In this document: one piece after another, positions 42,101 to 54,800 of the stretch
How positions within the stretch are numbered: position 1 is the stretch's first letter
Layout of the letters: the number at the start of each line of letters is the position of its first letter
NCBI GenBank assembly: GCA_943704425.1
Contig: CALSCP010000572.1
Span: forward strand, 12,601 to 76,600
DNA: 64,000 nt
Direction of reading: 5' to 3'
DNA from: Ministeria vibrans ATCC 50519
Lineage: Eukaryota > Opisthokonta > Filasterea
Position numbers and translations under genes: made by a program
The notes under the pieces: generated by a model
What the model was told of the DNA's origin: nothing
Databases searched by the model: none
What the model saw: only the letters and a program-made list of their open reading frames with translations

Positions 42101-42131
42101 TCCCGCCTGGACCGAGTCTCTTCAGCTCTAA
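36185..42131 (+). CDS. adhesion GPCR 1 (propeller-GAIN/GPS-EGF x10-ZU5-like-7TM)
   Basis: Seven-helix surface receptor. Exons 36185-36379, 36483-41048 and 41115-42131 give 1,925 residues. A signal peptide (MVQSSRVLFLLVATLVLCSVSAQ) is followed by a ~370-residue beta-rich, probably propeller-like region, one EGF repeat (~437), and a GAIN-like region ending in a GPS motif with the conserved W/C pattern and CRCNHLTNFAVLF (residues ~794-807; cleavage expected at HL/T). Unusually, ten EGF repeats (~829-1219) and a ZU5-like beta domain (VDVPANSLAETLALTV, ~1224-1354) come after the GPS and before TM1. The 7TM starts at about 1362; the SVCWF loop cysteine and DRTESRAGC are class-B2-like. An intron falls just before TM7. 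The ~310-residue cytosolic tail is Ser/Thr-rich with a basic Lys/Arg cluster. It is paralogous to GPCR 3. Confidence 0.9.
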
Positions 42132-42420
42132 CCTATTTATATTATTTGTATAATTAATAATTGTATTCAAAGTTATTAAACGTTTTTGCAAAGACACCTC
42201 GCTTGCCAAGTTTGAAATGTATTTTCACGATGAATCGCCACGTAACTCTTTTAATGTGTAATTTCGTTGAGAGGTCACGATCGGTTTGGTAAAAAAATAT
42301 TTCAATTTTAGTATACTTTTAGTGACAGTGAAAGGACAAACTTTTTCCCAGTAGAGATACAACGAAGACACACTCAGTCGTACAAAAAAAGAGAGAGTAA
42401 GTGTGTGTGTGAGTGATACA

Positions 42421-44331
42421 TCAGATTCGATCGAGTGGATCAAGACCAATGAGGGCAAGACCAGTTGCAAGGACGCGCTGGGTAGCCATGAAGAGGAGAG
42501 CACGGGCAGCGGCACGGGCACGGTCGGGCTCGTCGGCGACTCGATGCATATGGCAGGCGGCGTTGGCGGCGGATGCAGTTTCAACGAGAGCGCGGACGAG
42601 CGGGGAGGGGTCGCGGGCGGCAAGGGAGCGCTCGATGGTGATGGGAAAGGTGCTGAGTTGCCAGGTGAGACGGTGGAGGGAGGCGGTGCTCTCGTGTGGA
42701 GTAGTGCTATTGCTACTGTTGCTGTTTTTGTTATTGTTGGTGATGGTGAGTTGTTTGATAGCGTCGAGGGTAGCTGGGCAGCGAAGAAGTTCGCGTGTGC
42801 GCTCACGTACGGCGCAAGGGTCAGTGGGATCGGCGAAGATGCGGCCGTGACGGGCAATGCCGCACAAGCGTGTGTGGGTGAACTGCAGATAGGGTCCAGT
42901 GGTGCCGGAGGGAGAGCACATGCGCGTCCAGTCAAAGGCGTACGGACGAGTGCGGCCCAGATAAACGTCCTGGACTACCACTGCCGAGAGGCCGAGCACG
43001 TGAGCCGCATGAGACGGGTCTGTGGTACGCTGCCGTTCGCTGTCGGGTCGCTTATGGTCAATCCACTCCCGCATAAATGTCGTTGCCTCGTCCAGTACGT
43101 CTGAGAGAAGCACCACGCGACCTGCGCGTGTGCTCATACCCGTTACTGCGCCCACATCGATGTGATGACAGCAGTGCGCTGCCCACTCGTGTCCTGTGTC
43201 CCGTAGCAAGGCAAAGAGACGCGCAAAGTGCAGTCGCTGGTCTTTCCCGACCACATAGAGAATTTCGTCGGGTTTGTACTTTTCATAGCGGTCCACAGCG
43301 GCCGCATAATCGCGACTAAGGTAAGTAGTGGTGTTTGAGTGGGAGCGTGCGAGTAGCGCACTGCCCAGTTCGTCACCCAGGTCGGCGAAAAGGCCACCCT
43401 TGTCGTCGAAGAAGCGCAGAGTGTTTTGTGCCGGTGGTTGCTGCTGTTGTGGCGGTGACGGTGACGCATCAATGGATTGACGCCAAAAGTGCGTGTATTG
43501 CTGTGCGGCCGTCACATAGTCGCTTTCGTAGTGGAACGCGTCGAAACGAACGCGCAAGCGAGCGTACATGTCTTCGAGTGCCGGCAGACTGAGGGCACGC
43601 AGGTGTTTCCAGCGCGCGATGAGGGGCTCGTGGCCACGCTCCATGTCGGACAGGTAGTGGCGGGCACGGTCGTGGATTGAGGGATCCGTTTCGGCGTGCT
43701 GGTGGACGCGTACGTACACGTCGACAAGGTGCTTGAGCAGGTCGACGGACGACATCGTCTGGGCACTGGCATCGGCAAACAGGTCGAGCCCCACGCCCAG
43801 CATGCCGTACTGCTTCCCCCAGTCGCCCAGATAGTTGATGCTGACGGTGCGGTGGCCTGTGTACGCGTACAGTCGCTGCAGACAGGCGCCAATGTTTGTC
43901 GAGCGCAAATGACCAGCATGAAACGGTTTGGCGACATTGGGAGAGGAATAGTCCAGGAGGATGGTGCGCCCCTGGCCCAGGCTGGACGATCCGTAGCAGC
44001 GAGGAAAGGCAGAGGACGGCGAGGAGGAGGAGGAGGAGGAGGAGGAGGAGGAGACGTGTAGCGACGACAACTGATCGACTGTTGGAATCTGATCGCACGC
44101 AACAAGTACGTCGTCGACCGTCTCGCAGAACATGGTCTCTGGAGAGGGCGTGGCGAGCCACACTCGACCCGGGACTGTGTTGGTGAGCGTGCCCAAATGC
44201 GATTGGTGCGGAAGCGCACTCTGATCAGTCCGGATCACAATGCCTTGACGTTCCGGTCGCACCTGCATCGCGTGAGCAGGCACGTCCGTCAGGGCACTTA
44301 GCGATCGGATGAGTCGCGACAAGTATGCCAT
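42421..44331 (-). CDS. RARS2: arginyl-tRNA synthetase, intronless, probably organellar
   Basis: Class I aminoacyl-tRNA synthetase charging tRNA-Arg. Single uninterrupted frame of 636 residues. The HIGH-type motif is in SSPNVAKPFHAGHLRSTNIG (HAGH) and the catalytic core continues with INYLGDWGKQYGML. The KMSK-equivalent region reads GMSTRAGRVVLLSDVLDEA, as in ArgRS enzymes lacking strict KMSK. The C-terminal anticodon-binding domain ends GLDPLDRI, like the family's usual GL..LERM end. The N-terminus MAYLSRLIRSLSAL is short, Arg/Ser-rich and lacks acidic residues, which would fit a mitochondrial presequence; it also lacks the long N-terminal extension of metazoan cytosolic enzymes. Low-complexity Ser (residues ~94-105) and Gln/Pro inserts are present. 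It is the only full-length gene here with no intron, which may mean transfer or a retrocopy. Convergent with GPCR 1 across 289 bp. Confidence 0.92.
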   Translation of the reverse strand: MAYLSRLIRSLSALTDVPAHAMQVRPERQGIVIRTDQSALPHQSHLGTLTNTVPGRVWLATPSPETMFCETVDDVLVACDQIPTVDQLSSLHVSSSSSSSSSSSPSSAFPRCYGSSSLGQGRTILLDYSSPNVAKPFHAGHLRSTNIGACLQRLYAYTGHRTVSINYLGDWGKQYGMLGVGLDLFADASAQTMSSVDLLKHLVDVYVRVHQHAETDPSIHDRARHYLSDMERGHEPLIARWKHLRALSLPALEDMYARLRVRFDAFHYESDYVTAAQQYTHFWRQSIDASPSPPQQQQPPAQNTLRFFDDKGGLFADLGDELGSALLARSHSNTTTYLSRDYAAAVDRYEKYKPDEILYVVGKDQRLHFARLFALLRDTGHEWAAHCCHHIDVGAVTGMSTRAGRVVLLSDVLDEATTFMREWIDHKRPDSERQRTTDPSHAAHVLGLSAVVVQDVYLGRTRPYAFDWTRMCSPSGTTGPYLQFTHTRLCGIARHGRIFADPTDPCAVRERTRELLRCPATLDAIKQLTITNNNKNSNSSNSTTPHESTASLHRLTWQLSTFPITIERSLAARDPSPLVRALVETASAANAACHMHRVADEPDRARAAARALLFMATQRVLATGLALIGLDPLDRI

Positions 44332-44627
44332 CAATATAAAGACGAAAATTTGAATAATAAGTCATAAGAAAATAAAAATTATTAGAATCAAGAGCTGTAC
44401 TCAATGTCAAAACAAAACTATAATATACAAAACAAAGAGCAGCAAAATACTTCCGCCGTAGACTTTTAGACGAGAATGTCCCGATAGAAGCCCATAGACC
44501 CATAATAATAATTATTGTTATTATAAGTAACTATTATTATTAATTTATTATTGTATTAAATTTTATTTTATTTTGAGAGTTTACTCTGTACAATCTGTCT
44601 TTCGAAAATATAATTCTTATTGTGTTG

Positions 44628-46455
<1,828 letters not shown>

Positions 46456-46618
46456 GGACGCCAAATATCCCCTCGCAAGCAGCAGCAGCGGTGGTCGTCG
46501 TGGTGGTCGTGATGGTGGCGCAAATAGTGTTTAGGCAAGAAAATATTCGTACAAAGTGTGAAAGTGAAATAATTTCAGTCATATTCAGTCATATTCAGTC
46601 TTACGTCTACAACATCCA

Positions 46619-47243
46619 ATGGTGATCTCTTTCCCTCTTCTGTTCCCTCCACGCTGACCCACCTCCACCCCCCTCCTGTGTGTTTGGATTGTGCTGTAGG
46701 GCCGCCACACGCAAGTGAACCCCGACAAGCAGATCCACCCGCATTCGCGCAAGGCAAGGAAGATGTCGGCCAACGCCACGCGCGACGTCCGCGTGTCCGC
46801 CAAGAAGGCCTCCCACGCCATCCATGTCGGCTCGAGACTCGTTGAGAAGATCCAGTGGTCAGTGTCGCCCCTTCCTCCCCCAAACGTCTGTAAAAAGTGT
46901 CATTTTGCGTAACCTTCGTTTTTTTTCTCTCTCTTTTTTTTGGACAGGTTTAAAGATCACTACCCGGAGAATTCGGCACTGTTGACACGCGCCGAACTTG
47001 CATCGTTGACCAGGACCTACCTTGCGCGCGAAGAGGAGTTGGGAGCAGCAAAGAAGAAGGTTTCATTCCCTATTGCACAAAAAGACACATTGCGTCTCAT
47101 TTGTCTCTATCGCTTTGTCTCTCTCTCTCTATCTATCGCTTTGTTTATCTCTCTCTATCTATCGCTTTGTTTATCTCTATCTATCACTTTCTCTCTCTGT
47201 ATCACTTTGTTTATCTCTATCTATCACTTTGCTTCTTTCTCCC

Positions 47244-47330
<87 letters not shown>

Positions 47331-47581
47331 GTCTCATCTGTCTCTTTCTCTCCTTCTCTCTTTTTCAGGTGGTACACGAAGCAAAATCTACGACTGCCGA
47401 GCTGCTTTACGACATGGAACGACGGGACGAGCGCAATGAGTTTGGATCGAACCGACTGCGCGTGCCGGACCTGACGACCAAGGCGGGCGCACGCTCGTTG
47501 CACGAATGGCCCGGGACCGTGTCAACACTGCAGGCCGTGAAATTGATCGATATTGGTGTGGCCAGTGAGAAGACTGCTTGA
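46619..47581 (+). CDS. TMA16: TMA16-like translation-machinery/ribosome-biogenesis protein (4 exons)
   Basis: TMA16 family proteins bind nascent 60S subunits in the nucleolus. Exons 46700-46857, 46948-47059 and 47369-47581 are phase-consistent and encode 160 residues: a basic start (HTQVNPDKQIHPHSRKARKM), the SRLVEKIQWFKDHYP segment, an LTRAELASLTRTYLAREEEL helix, and a C-terminal RVPDL...LHEWPG part. These match the family layout (short basic N-terminus with HP-SRKA, LVGEKLQWF, then helices and a W-G near the end). The start is uncertain. The best candidate is ATG at 46619-46621, directly followed by a GTGATC donor, so the coding part of exon 1 would be the Met codon alone. The upstream ATG at 46454 is out of phase. 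The total is 161 residues, a little shorter than known homologues. Intron 3 is a large CT-rich tract. Confidence 0.75.
47095..47330 (+). repeat. CTATCGCTTTGT/CTATCACTTTGT repeats and (CT)n in TMA16 intron
   Basis: The intron 47060-47368 contains about six sense-oriented copies of CTCTATC(G/A)CTTTGTTTATCTCT, followed by a CT array of about 80 bp (47247-47327). The motif is the same family as in introns of the spectrin-like, alpha-actinin, EXOSC9 and RCE1 genes. Confidence 0.8.
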
Positions 47582-48884
47582 CGCACTCTCATGCTCTCGG
47601 TGGCCAGGTGTCGCATTCTTTGACTTTTTGTACTACGTAATATTGTGTTCTCTTCCCAACTTACCTCAGCAGAGAAGGCAGTTTTGATTGATTGTCTTGT
47701 CTTGCTGTGGCATTGAGTACAGCACCCGATTTCTTTTCCTTCTTCAATGTTTGTTTTAATTCCTTTCTGATAATCCTCAACTGAGTACTGACCTGCCATT
47801 GTGACAACCGCTCAAGTGTAATGGCTCATGCAATGCAGTCTGGTTGTGTTTTTCGCGCTCTATTGGACTGACTGTTACAATAAGGTATGCGCGCGAGAAG
47901 TGTAGAGCAGAAGTCACAAAAACTTGCAAGTTGTATTATATTAATTTTATTAATAATTATTATGAATTCTAGCTAGCCCGCCGCTAGGAAGGTAAAGAGT
48001 AGAAGAAGACGAAAAAATCTATGTATTAGTATTAATTAGGTGTCCACGTCGCTCCTTATCAATGTGACTGTACACCACCAAACACCCCCCCCCCCCCCCC
48101 CCCATGGCGTCCTCGTCTCTCCCACGCTTTGCTTTCATCCATGCATGTGAAGAACACGTGACTATTACTTTATTTACTCCAGGTTCACTACCGCCCTCGG
48201 ACCACCCTCCCCCTCTTCCCTCTTTCTAATCCGCCACAACGCCATTGTAAATATTGTTCCATTGACCAGCTGGCCAGTGGGATTCATTGGGCGACCTCAT
48301 GCACCGCACACCACACGCATTGCGTACACATTCGTACCCAGTACAAATGGGGGTATGGGGCTTGCGCGTCACGTTATTTCCCTTGTACTTGTGTGACTTG
48401 TGAGTTGATCTCGCCTCATTTTTGATTCATTTTTGATAAGAGAGATAAAGGAGAGTACGATTTCCTTAATCCCTTATTTTTACTTTTTTTTGTTTCGTTT
48501 CTTGATCTGTGCGCTCGGTCGTCGGGACTGTCGACTCCCAAGCATTCTCTTTAGCTGCTAAACGCCATCTCGCCCCTGTTTCTTTGCCACACGCCGTACG
48601 AATTCGCATTGTCGTTTGAATTTCGTTTGAATCGTTTGAAAATCGTTTACGACAAAAACTCATTTCATGAGCTCATATGAGACCAGAGAGCCAACGCTGC
48701 TCTCCCTACTCTCTCCTTCTGAAACCCCATGTGCTTGCCGCCACCTGCCGTTGGCGCGGCTTCCTCTCTCAGCCACCTCCTCCTTCAACCTCTTGTGTTG
48801 TTGTTGTTGTTGTTTTTTTTTAAAAAAAAGTTGTTTTTTCAGTACATCGCGACCACTCAAACATTGGCGTGGCTTTGTTTCCGG
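47582..48884. other. intergenic region, no gene recognised
   Basis: 1.3-kb spacer between TMA16 and adhesion GPCR 2. It contains AT-rich tracts, a 19-base C homopolymer (48085-48103) and an almost T-only run near 48810-48838. A minus-strand ATG frame at 47799 runs back into the last TMA16 exon and matches nothing known. No tRNA or other RNA signature was seen. Confidence 0.5.
48085..48103 (+). repeat. poly(C) homopolymer, 19 nt
   Basis: Nineteen consecutive C in the spacer upstream of adhesion GPCR 2, flanked by AAACA and ATGGCG. Exact length may be a sequencing estimate. Confidence 0.8.
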
Positions 48885-51800
48885 ATGAGTCTTGCTCGGA
48901 TTTGCGTCTGTGCCTTGCTTTGTGTCTGTCTGGCCCTGCTCGCTACGGTACTAAGCGCGTGGAAGACTCCGCTTGAGATTTTTGACCGTGTCGTCTCAAC
49001 TCCCTTCTATAAATAAACTCTCTCCTTAGACTACCGCTGCGCCCTTGCACGTGGCACAACACACCTCTCTTGGGGTTGATACCCCTGCCGATGTTGACGT
49101 GAGCAACGCGCTTGCCTGCTTTGTCGGCAGCACAACGGGAAATCTGTTTGGAGAGCATCTCGGTGGTGGCACGGACGCCTTTCTCGAGTGTACGCTGGCA
49201 GCGAACGCCTCGCACGCGCTCATGGCAGTGCAACTGGGTACGCCCGGTGTTGATACTCTTGCTGCCGTTGTGGTGGACGGCGTTTCCTCGGTCGTTTTCG
49301 CCGTCGGCACAACCACAAGCGCAAATTTCTCGCAACTCCCTCTCGGCGCCCCTCAAGGCGACAACGACGCCGTGTTGCTGGCGTACGCCACTGACTCGTG
49401 GACGCCGATACTCTCCGCTGCGTTTGGCACCACCAACGGCTCGGACACGGTGGAAAGCGCTGCGGGTGAACGCGCGTCTGAAATGGACGCCGTGCATGCC
49501 ATCCTCGTGGCTGGCAGCACGACGGGCGTCGTGTCAGGCAGCACCAGCGCAGGGGGCTCGGACATGCTTGTCGTGCGATTGAACGCAACCACGGGAGTGC
49601 AGCTGTGGAGCGCGCAGTTTGGCTCGGCCGAGCACGACAGCGCCACCGCAATCGTTTTCTCTGCCGCGCACGGGCTGGTGCTCGTGGCAGGCACTACAGA
49701 AACCGCAACAACATTCCTTGGGATTTCCTCTCCGCTGCCGGGCAAGGCAATTCCCGTGCTTCTCGCGCTTCATGTTTCCTCCGGGTCGCTCGCGTACGCC
49801 GTTGCCGCGTCAGTCACCGGCACGTCGTTAGTGTTCGCCATTAGCGTCCACGGCCCTGTTGCTGTTGTTGCAGGTGCCACAGAGGGCACAATAAACAATG
49901 CCACAGCTCTGACAAGCTCGACCACCTCAGGATTTGCGTGGGCAGCAAATATCTCCGCCAGCGGCGTTCACATCCAGTCGAGGCTCGTGGTCCCCGACGG
50001 CACCCTTCATTCGGTAATCCACTCCCGCGACGGATCTCGTCTTTATGTAGCGGGCACCACCAACTCGACGCTAACGACCGCCGTCGGTGGCTGGGATGCG
50101 TTTGCCATGGAACTGTCTTCCAATTCAATGTCCATCCTGTGCTCCGAGCAGATGGGCACTCCCCTTGCCGACTCTGCTGTTGCTGCCGCCATTGTCCCTG
50201 CTGCTGCTGCTGCTCCCTCCGGATCCAATAACAACACCGATCAACTGCTTCTATTCGTCTCGACTGCCGGTAGCTTCTCTGCCAACGCAGAAAACGTCGA
50301 AGGTGCGGTCGACCTTGCCATGGTCACGGTCTTCGGCGATCCGTGTGCCGCATCCCCCTGTGCCAATGGCGGTGTGTGCGTAGCGGCACCATCGTCGTCG
50401 TCGTGTGCCTTTACCTGCAGCTGCCCCGCAAACTTTACCGGTGCTCTGTGCGAGGATGACGTTAATGAGGTATACAATAATTATAAAAAAATAATTATTA
50501 TTATGTCTTTTCCTTTTTCTATCTATAGAGCAGCTTATAATAAGACTGTCTCTTCAGTATCAGTTCATCTATGGAAAATTAATTATTATTAATACTCTTT
50601 GCGCTTAAATAATAATTATTATTAGTGCCTGACGAACCCGGATCCGTGCAGCGGACTGCCGTGCGCCAACATCATTGGGGGATACCTTTGCGGCTGTGTG
50701 GGCACGACGCGTCCCGATGAAATGACCACCATCTACGGCAATGGTGGCCCAAATGTCGACGATGCACAGGGTATTGCGGTCGACCAGAGGCGCGGCCGTG
50801 TGTTCATGGCTGGATATACAGCGACTGCGGGTGTGTTCAACGCGCCGGGGAACCGCCACGGCTCTCTCACTCGCTTCCAACCTGGCAACTTCCATCCGCC
50901 TGTGTGGACCGTGACCTTTGGAGCTTTAACTTATAGTGCAGCGACGATGCGCCTGGCCGTGGATGAGTCTACTGGAATTGTGTATGTCCCTGCCACCGCG
51001 ACCGAGGGTGTTAACGGTGAAGCACGTGTTGGCGGATACGATGGCGTGGTGGTTGCGTTTGATGGAGACTCGGGAATGACGTTGTGGAGTCGCATGTTGG
51101 GCTCCACAGGCCACGATGCGCTAAAAAACGTTGTTTCCGATGGGGCGGGCCGTAGCGTGTTTGCTGTGGGCATCACCAGTGGCAACCTGCCCGGCTACAG
51201 CAACCCTAATGGTGATGACGCCATCATCTTTGCCCTGAACTCTTTTAACGGCTCGACTCTGTGGCAGTATCAGGCTGAGAGCTCCGAATCCTATTTCTAC
51301 GCAGCTGCCGTGCACCAGGAAAGCAACCGCCTGTTTGTAGTGGGCAGTGCCAGGTACTCCATTGGAAATGTGACTCATCCGTCGCCTAACGTACAACATG
51401 CGCTGTTGATGGCACTGGATGCCACCACGGGCGAGCTGGTGTACGCATTCATCGCGGATCAGGGGTGGCTATCCGACGTATCCTTGGACCGTGCGCGCGG
51501 GCTTCTGTATTCCACAGGCTTTGCGTCAACCACTGTCTTCCAAGGCGTAACGACGGGCTCCAAAGGCATCATATGGGCGGTCAATGCAACGTCCGCTGCT
51601 ACCGAGTGGGTGTATGCTATGCCAGGGAGCTCACAGAGTGTGTTGTACGCTTCGTACGACTCGCTCGGCGACACACTCTACTTTGCCGTGTCCGACTCCG
51701 ACATTCTTGGACTCACGAGCATGGGAAACAAGGACGTCAACGTAGGGGTGTTCAACGTGTCCTCGCGCTCCCTCTCCCATGGTTTCCTCGTGGGCACGCG

Positions 51801-54800
51801 AAGTATCGATTTGGCCGGACAGATTGCCGTGTTTCCAGCGCTCAAGACCTTTTATGTCCCATTCAGTTCCTTTGAGAGCAACTCTTTGGGCATCTACGAC
51901 CAAGACCTTGCGATGTATGCTGCCGAATTTTGCTCTGCACCCGCCGCTTGTGCTTCTTCCCCGTGCCTCAATGGCCAGCCATGTGTGAACACTGTGAGCG
52001 GATTCCAATGCTCCTGCACCGGCTACTCGGGCGCGTTGTGCGAGACCAACATTGACGAATGTGCCAACATTAACCCGTGCTTCAACAACTCGGCGTGCAC
52101 CGACACGCCGGGAAGCTACTCGTGTGCCTGTGATCCGTCGCGGACGGGGAAAAATTGCGAAACCGATATTGCATCACTGCCCTCGTCGTGCTCAGAGCTG
52201 CTGGCGCGCAACTCGTCGACCCCAAGCGGAACATACGCGTTTCTGGTGCAAGGGGCTCTGGTGGAGCTCTCTTGTGACATGGACACGCTTGGTGGCGGCT
52301 GGACGCTTCTGGCCAGCTCCAACGGCAAGGATGCCTTCCGCCTCGCTGGCGATTCCGCGTACGCGGGTGACCCGACACAGTATGAGCGCTATATTGTTTC
52401 AAAGAGCCTGCGAGCGCACTTTAGCAATTCGAGTGCGACGCAATCGGGCTATTTGGAAACAGCAGTGCTGTTCATTGCGGGGCGTGCAGCCGGCACCACG
52501 CACAAACCGTACATTCACGTCAATCGTCCACCCTTCTCGGAGAGCTTTGCTGACCCCTCGGTGGAAACGGAGGAGTACCCCGTGCGCATCGCACGAAGCT
52601 CGGGAGAGGTGGATGGATACATGGGCTGGAGCAGAACAAGAAACTCGCATGGTGGGGACTTTGGCATTTCCCTTGTCCCATTCGACCATCACCGCAACAT
52701 TTACTATTTACTGAACAACAACTGCATAAACCAGTGCTTTTTCTCGATTGGAAGCTTTTACAGCTCGCTGCCCGAGGGCATTCCAAATTGTCGCGACACA
52801 AAGACAATCTTTCAACTGGCCGTGCGCGAGCCTTGTTTGTTTAACGATGGCTGCGCGTGTACACACACCAACTGCTTCAACGGAGGTTCGTGTGTACAAT
52901 CGATGAGCAACTACACCGAGGGTGGTACGTGCGCTTGCTTGCCTGCGTACACGGGCGCGCAGTGCGAAACGGAAGTTGACGAGTGTGCTTCCATGCCGTG
53001 CACGAACAATGCGACATGTGTAGATGGTGTTGGTCACTTCGTTTGCAACTGCTCGACCGGATACACGGGCGTCCACTGCGAGACGAACATTGACGAGTGC
53101 GCATCGAGTCCCTGTGGCATTGGTGGCACGTGTACAGAGCAGGGACTGGATTTCTTTACGTGTACATGCTCTGCAGGCTACACGGGCGTACACTGCGAGA
53201 CGAACATTGACGAGTGCGTTTCCTCACCCTGCAGCAATGGCGCCACGTGTGTCGACGGCGTGGACGAGTACACGTGTGTGTGTGCCGGCGGCTACATGGG
53301 CTCACTGTGCGAGACGGACATTGATGAGTGTTCGTCTGTGCCGTGTCGCCACGGTGCCACCTGCTCGAACTTGCCCGGTAGGTTCGAGTGTGCATGTGTA
53401 GCGGGGTACACTGGCGTGGCGTGCGAGACGGACATTGACGAGTGTGCGTCGGCGCCATGCGCGTGGCCTCGCGTGCGCTGTCTGGACCTGCGGGACAAGT
53501 ACGAGTGTGTGTGTCCCGAAGGGGTTACGGGAGTCAACTGTACGCAGGATCTAGACGAGTGTCAATCGTCGCCGTGCCTACGCGGCAGCACGTGCACAAA
53601 TCTGTTTAACGCATTCAACTGCACGTGTCTGCCAGGCACCGCGGGTGTCCAGTGCCAATCGGACTGTTTGTCCAGCGACGCCGCGCAGCTCACGGGCTGT
53701 GAGAATGTGGGCGGTGGCGTTACCGTCAGCTCGCAGAGTGGTCTCCAGGATCTGACCGTGTTGGGTGAGCTAGAGGTGATTCGGGGCAGCATCACGATTA
53801 GAGACACAAGCTCGTTGAAGAGTGCCGTTGGGTTTAGCGCGTTGCTTGCGGATGTGCCGGGCAACCTGGAGATCCGGAACAATGCAGCCCTGAGCACACT
53901 TTCGGGTTTGAACGGTTTGCGGAATGTCACGGGCAACGTCGTGATTTCGGGCAACCCTGTGCTGGAGACGCTCGCGGGTCTGGGTGGCCTGGAGTCTGTG
54001 GGCGGCTCCATTGCGATTACGGACTGCGACAATTTGCGCAACCTCACGGGCCTTGGGAGTGTTTCGGCTGCAGCATCGGGTCTACTGACGGTGACGTTGC
54101 GTGGTAACAAGGAACTGTCGTCGCTGGCGGGCTTTGAAGGGGTGGATTTAGCCGGCGGCACACTGGTGATTGAGAATCTGTCGGCGCTCACGTCGTTGGA
54201 GGGCATCACAGAAGCGAACCGTGTCGGCCGGGTGGTGGTGAAGGACAATAGCGCACTGATCGACCTCTCTGCGCTGCGACACTTGTCCTTGACCGGCACA
54301 CACCACATTGAGATCACGAACAACACGGCGGTGGAGTCACTCGAGTACGTGAATGGCAACTCGGGCTCGAATGGTCGCCGGCGTGCCGTGACACCCTGTG
54401 TGCTGAGCGACTCGCTCGTGGGCTCTGCGGATCTTGTGATTGTGATCAGCAACAACCCATCGCTGGCGTCGATTGAATGCGACGTGTCGGGCATCACGGA
54501 GGCGCGATCGATCCGCATTACCGGGAACACCGCGCTGCGGACCATCGAAGGCTTCAGTGGTGTCACCTCCATTCACGACGTGCTGGAGGTGTCGGGCTCG
54601 CCTGTCTTGGTGGACCTCGGTGGCTTTGGCGCTTTGACCACGGGCGACATTCTTGTGCAGGGCAACGGTGGAGCGAATGCGACGACACCGCTGGCTCTGA
54701 CGCTGTTCTCGGCACTGCCGGCCACGTACATCGGCAATATTTCGCTGATTGGGAACCCGTCGCTGAAGTACGTGCCACTGTCGAGTCTCGTGACGCTGTA

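Noticed and set aside
47407-47799. 130-codon minus-strand ORF starting MAGQYSVEDYQKG, possibly a small gene.
   Set aside because: It runs antisense through the last TMA16 exon, shows no known domain, and no plausible downstream exon was found.
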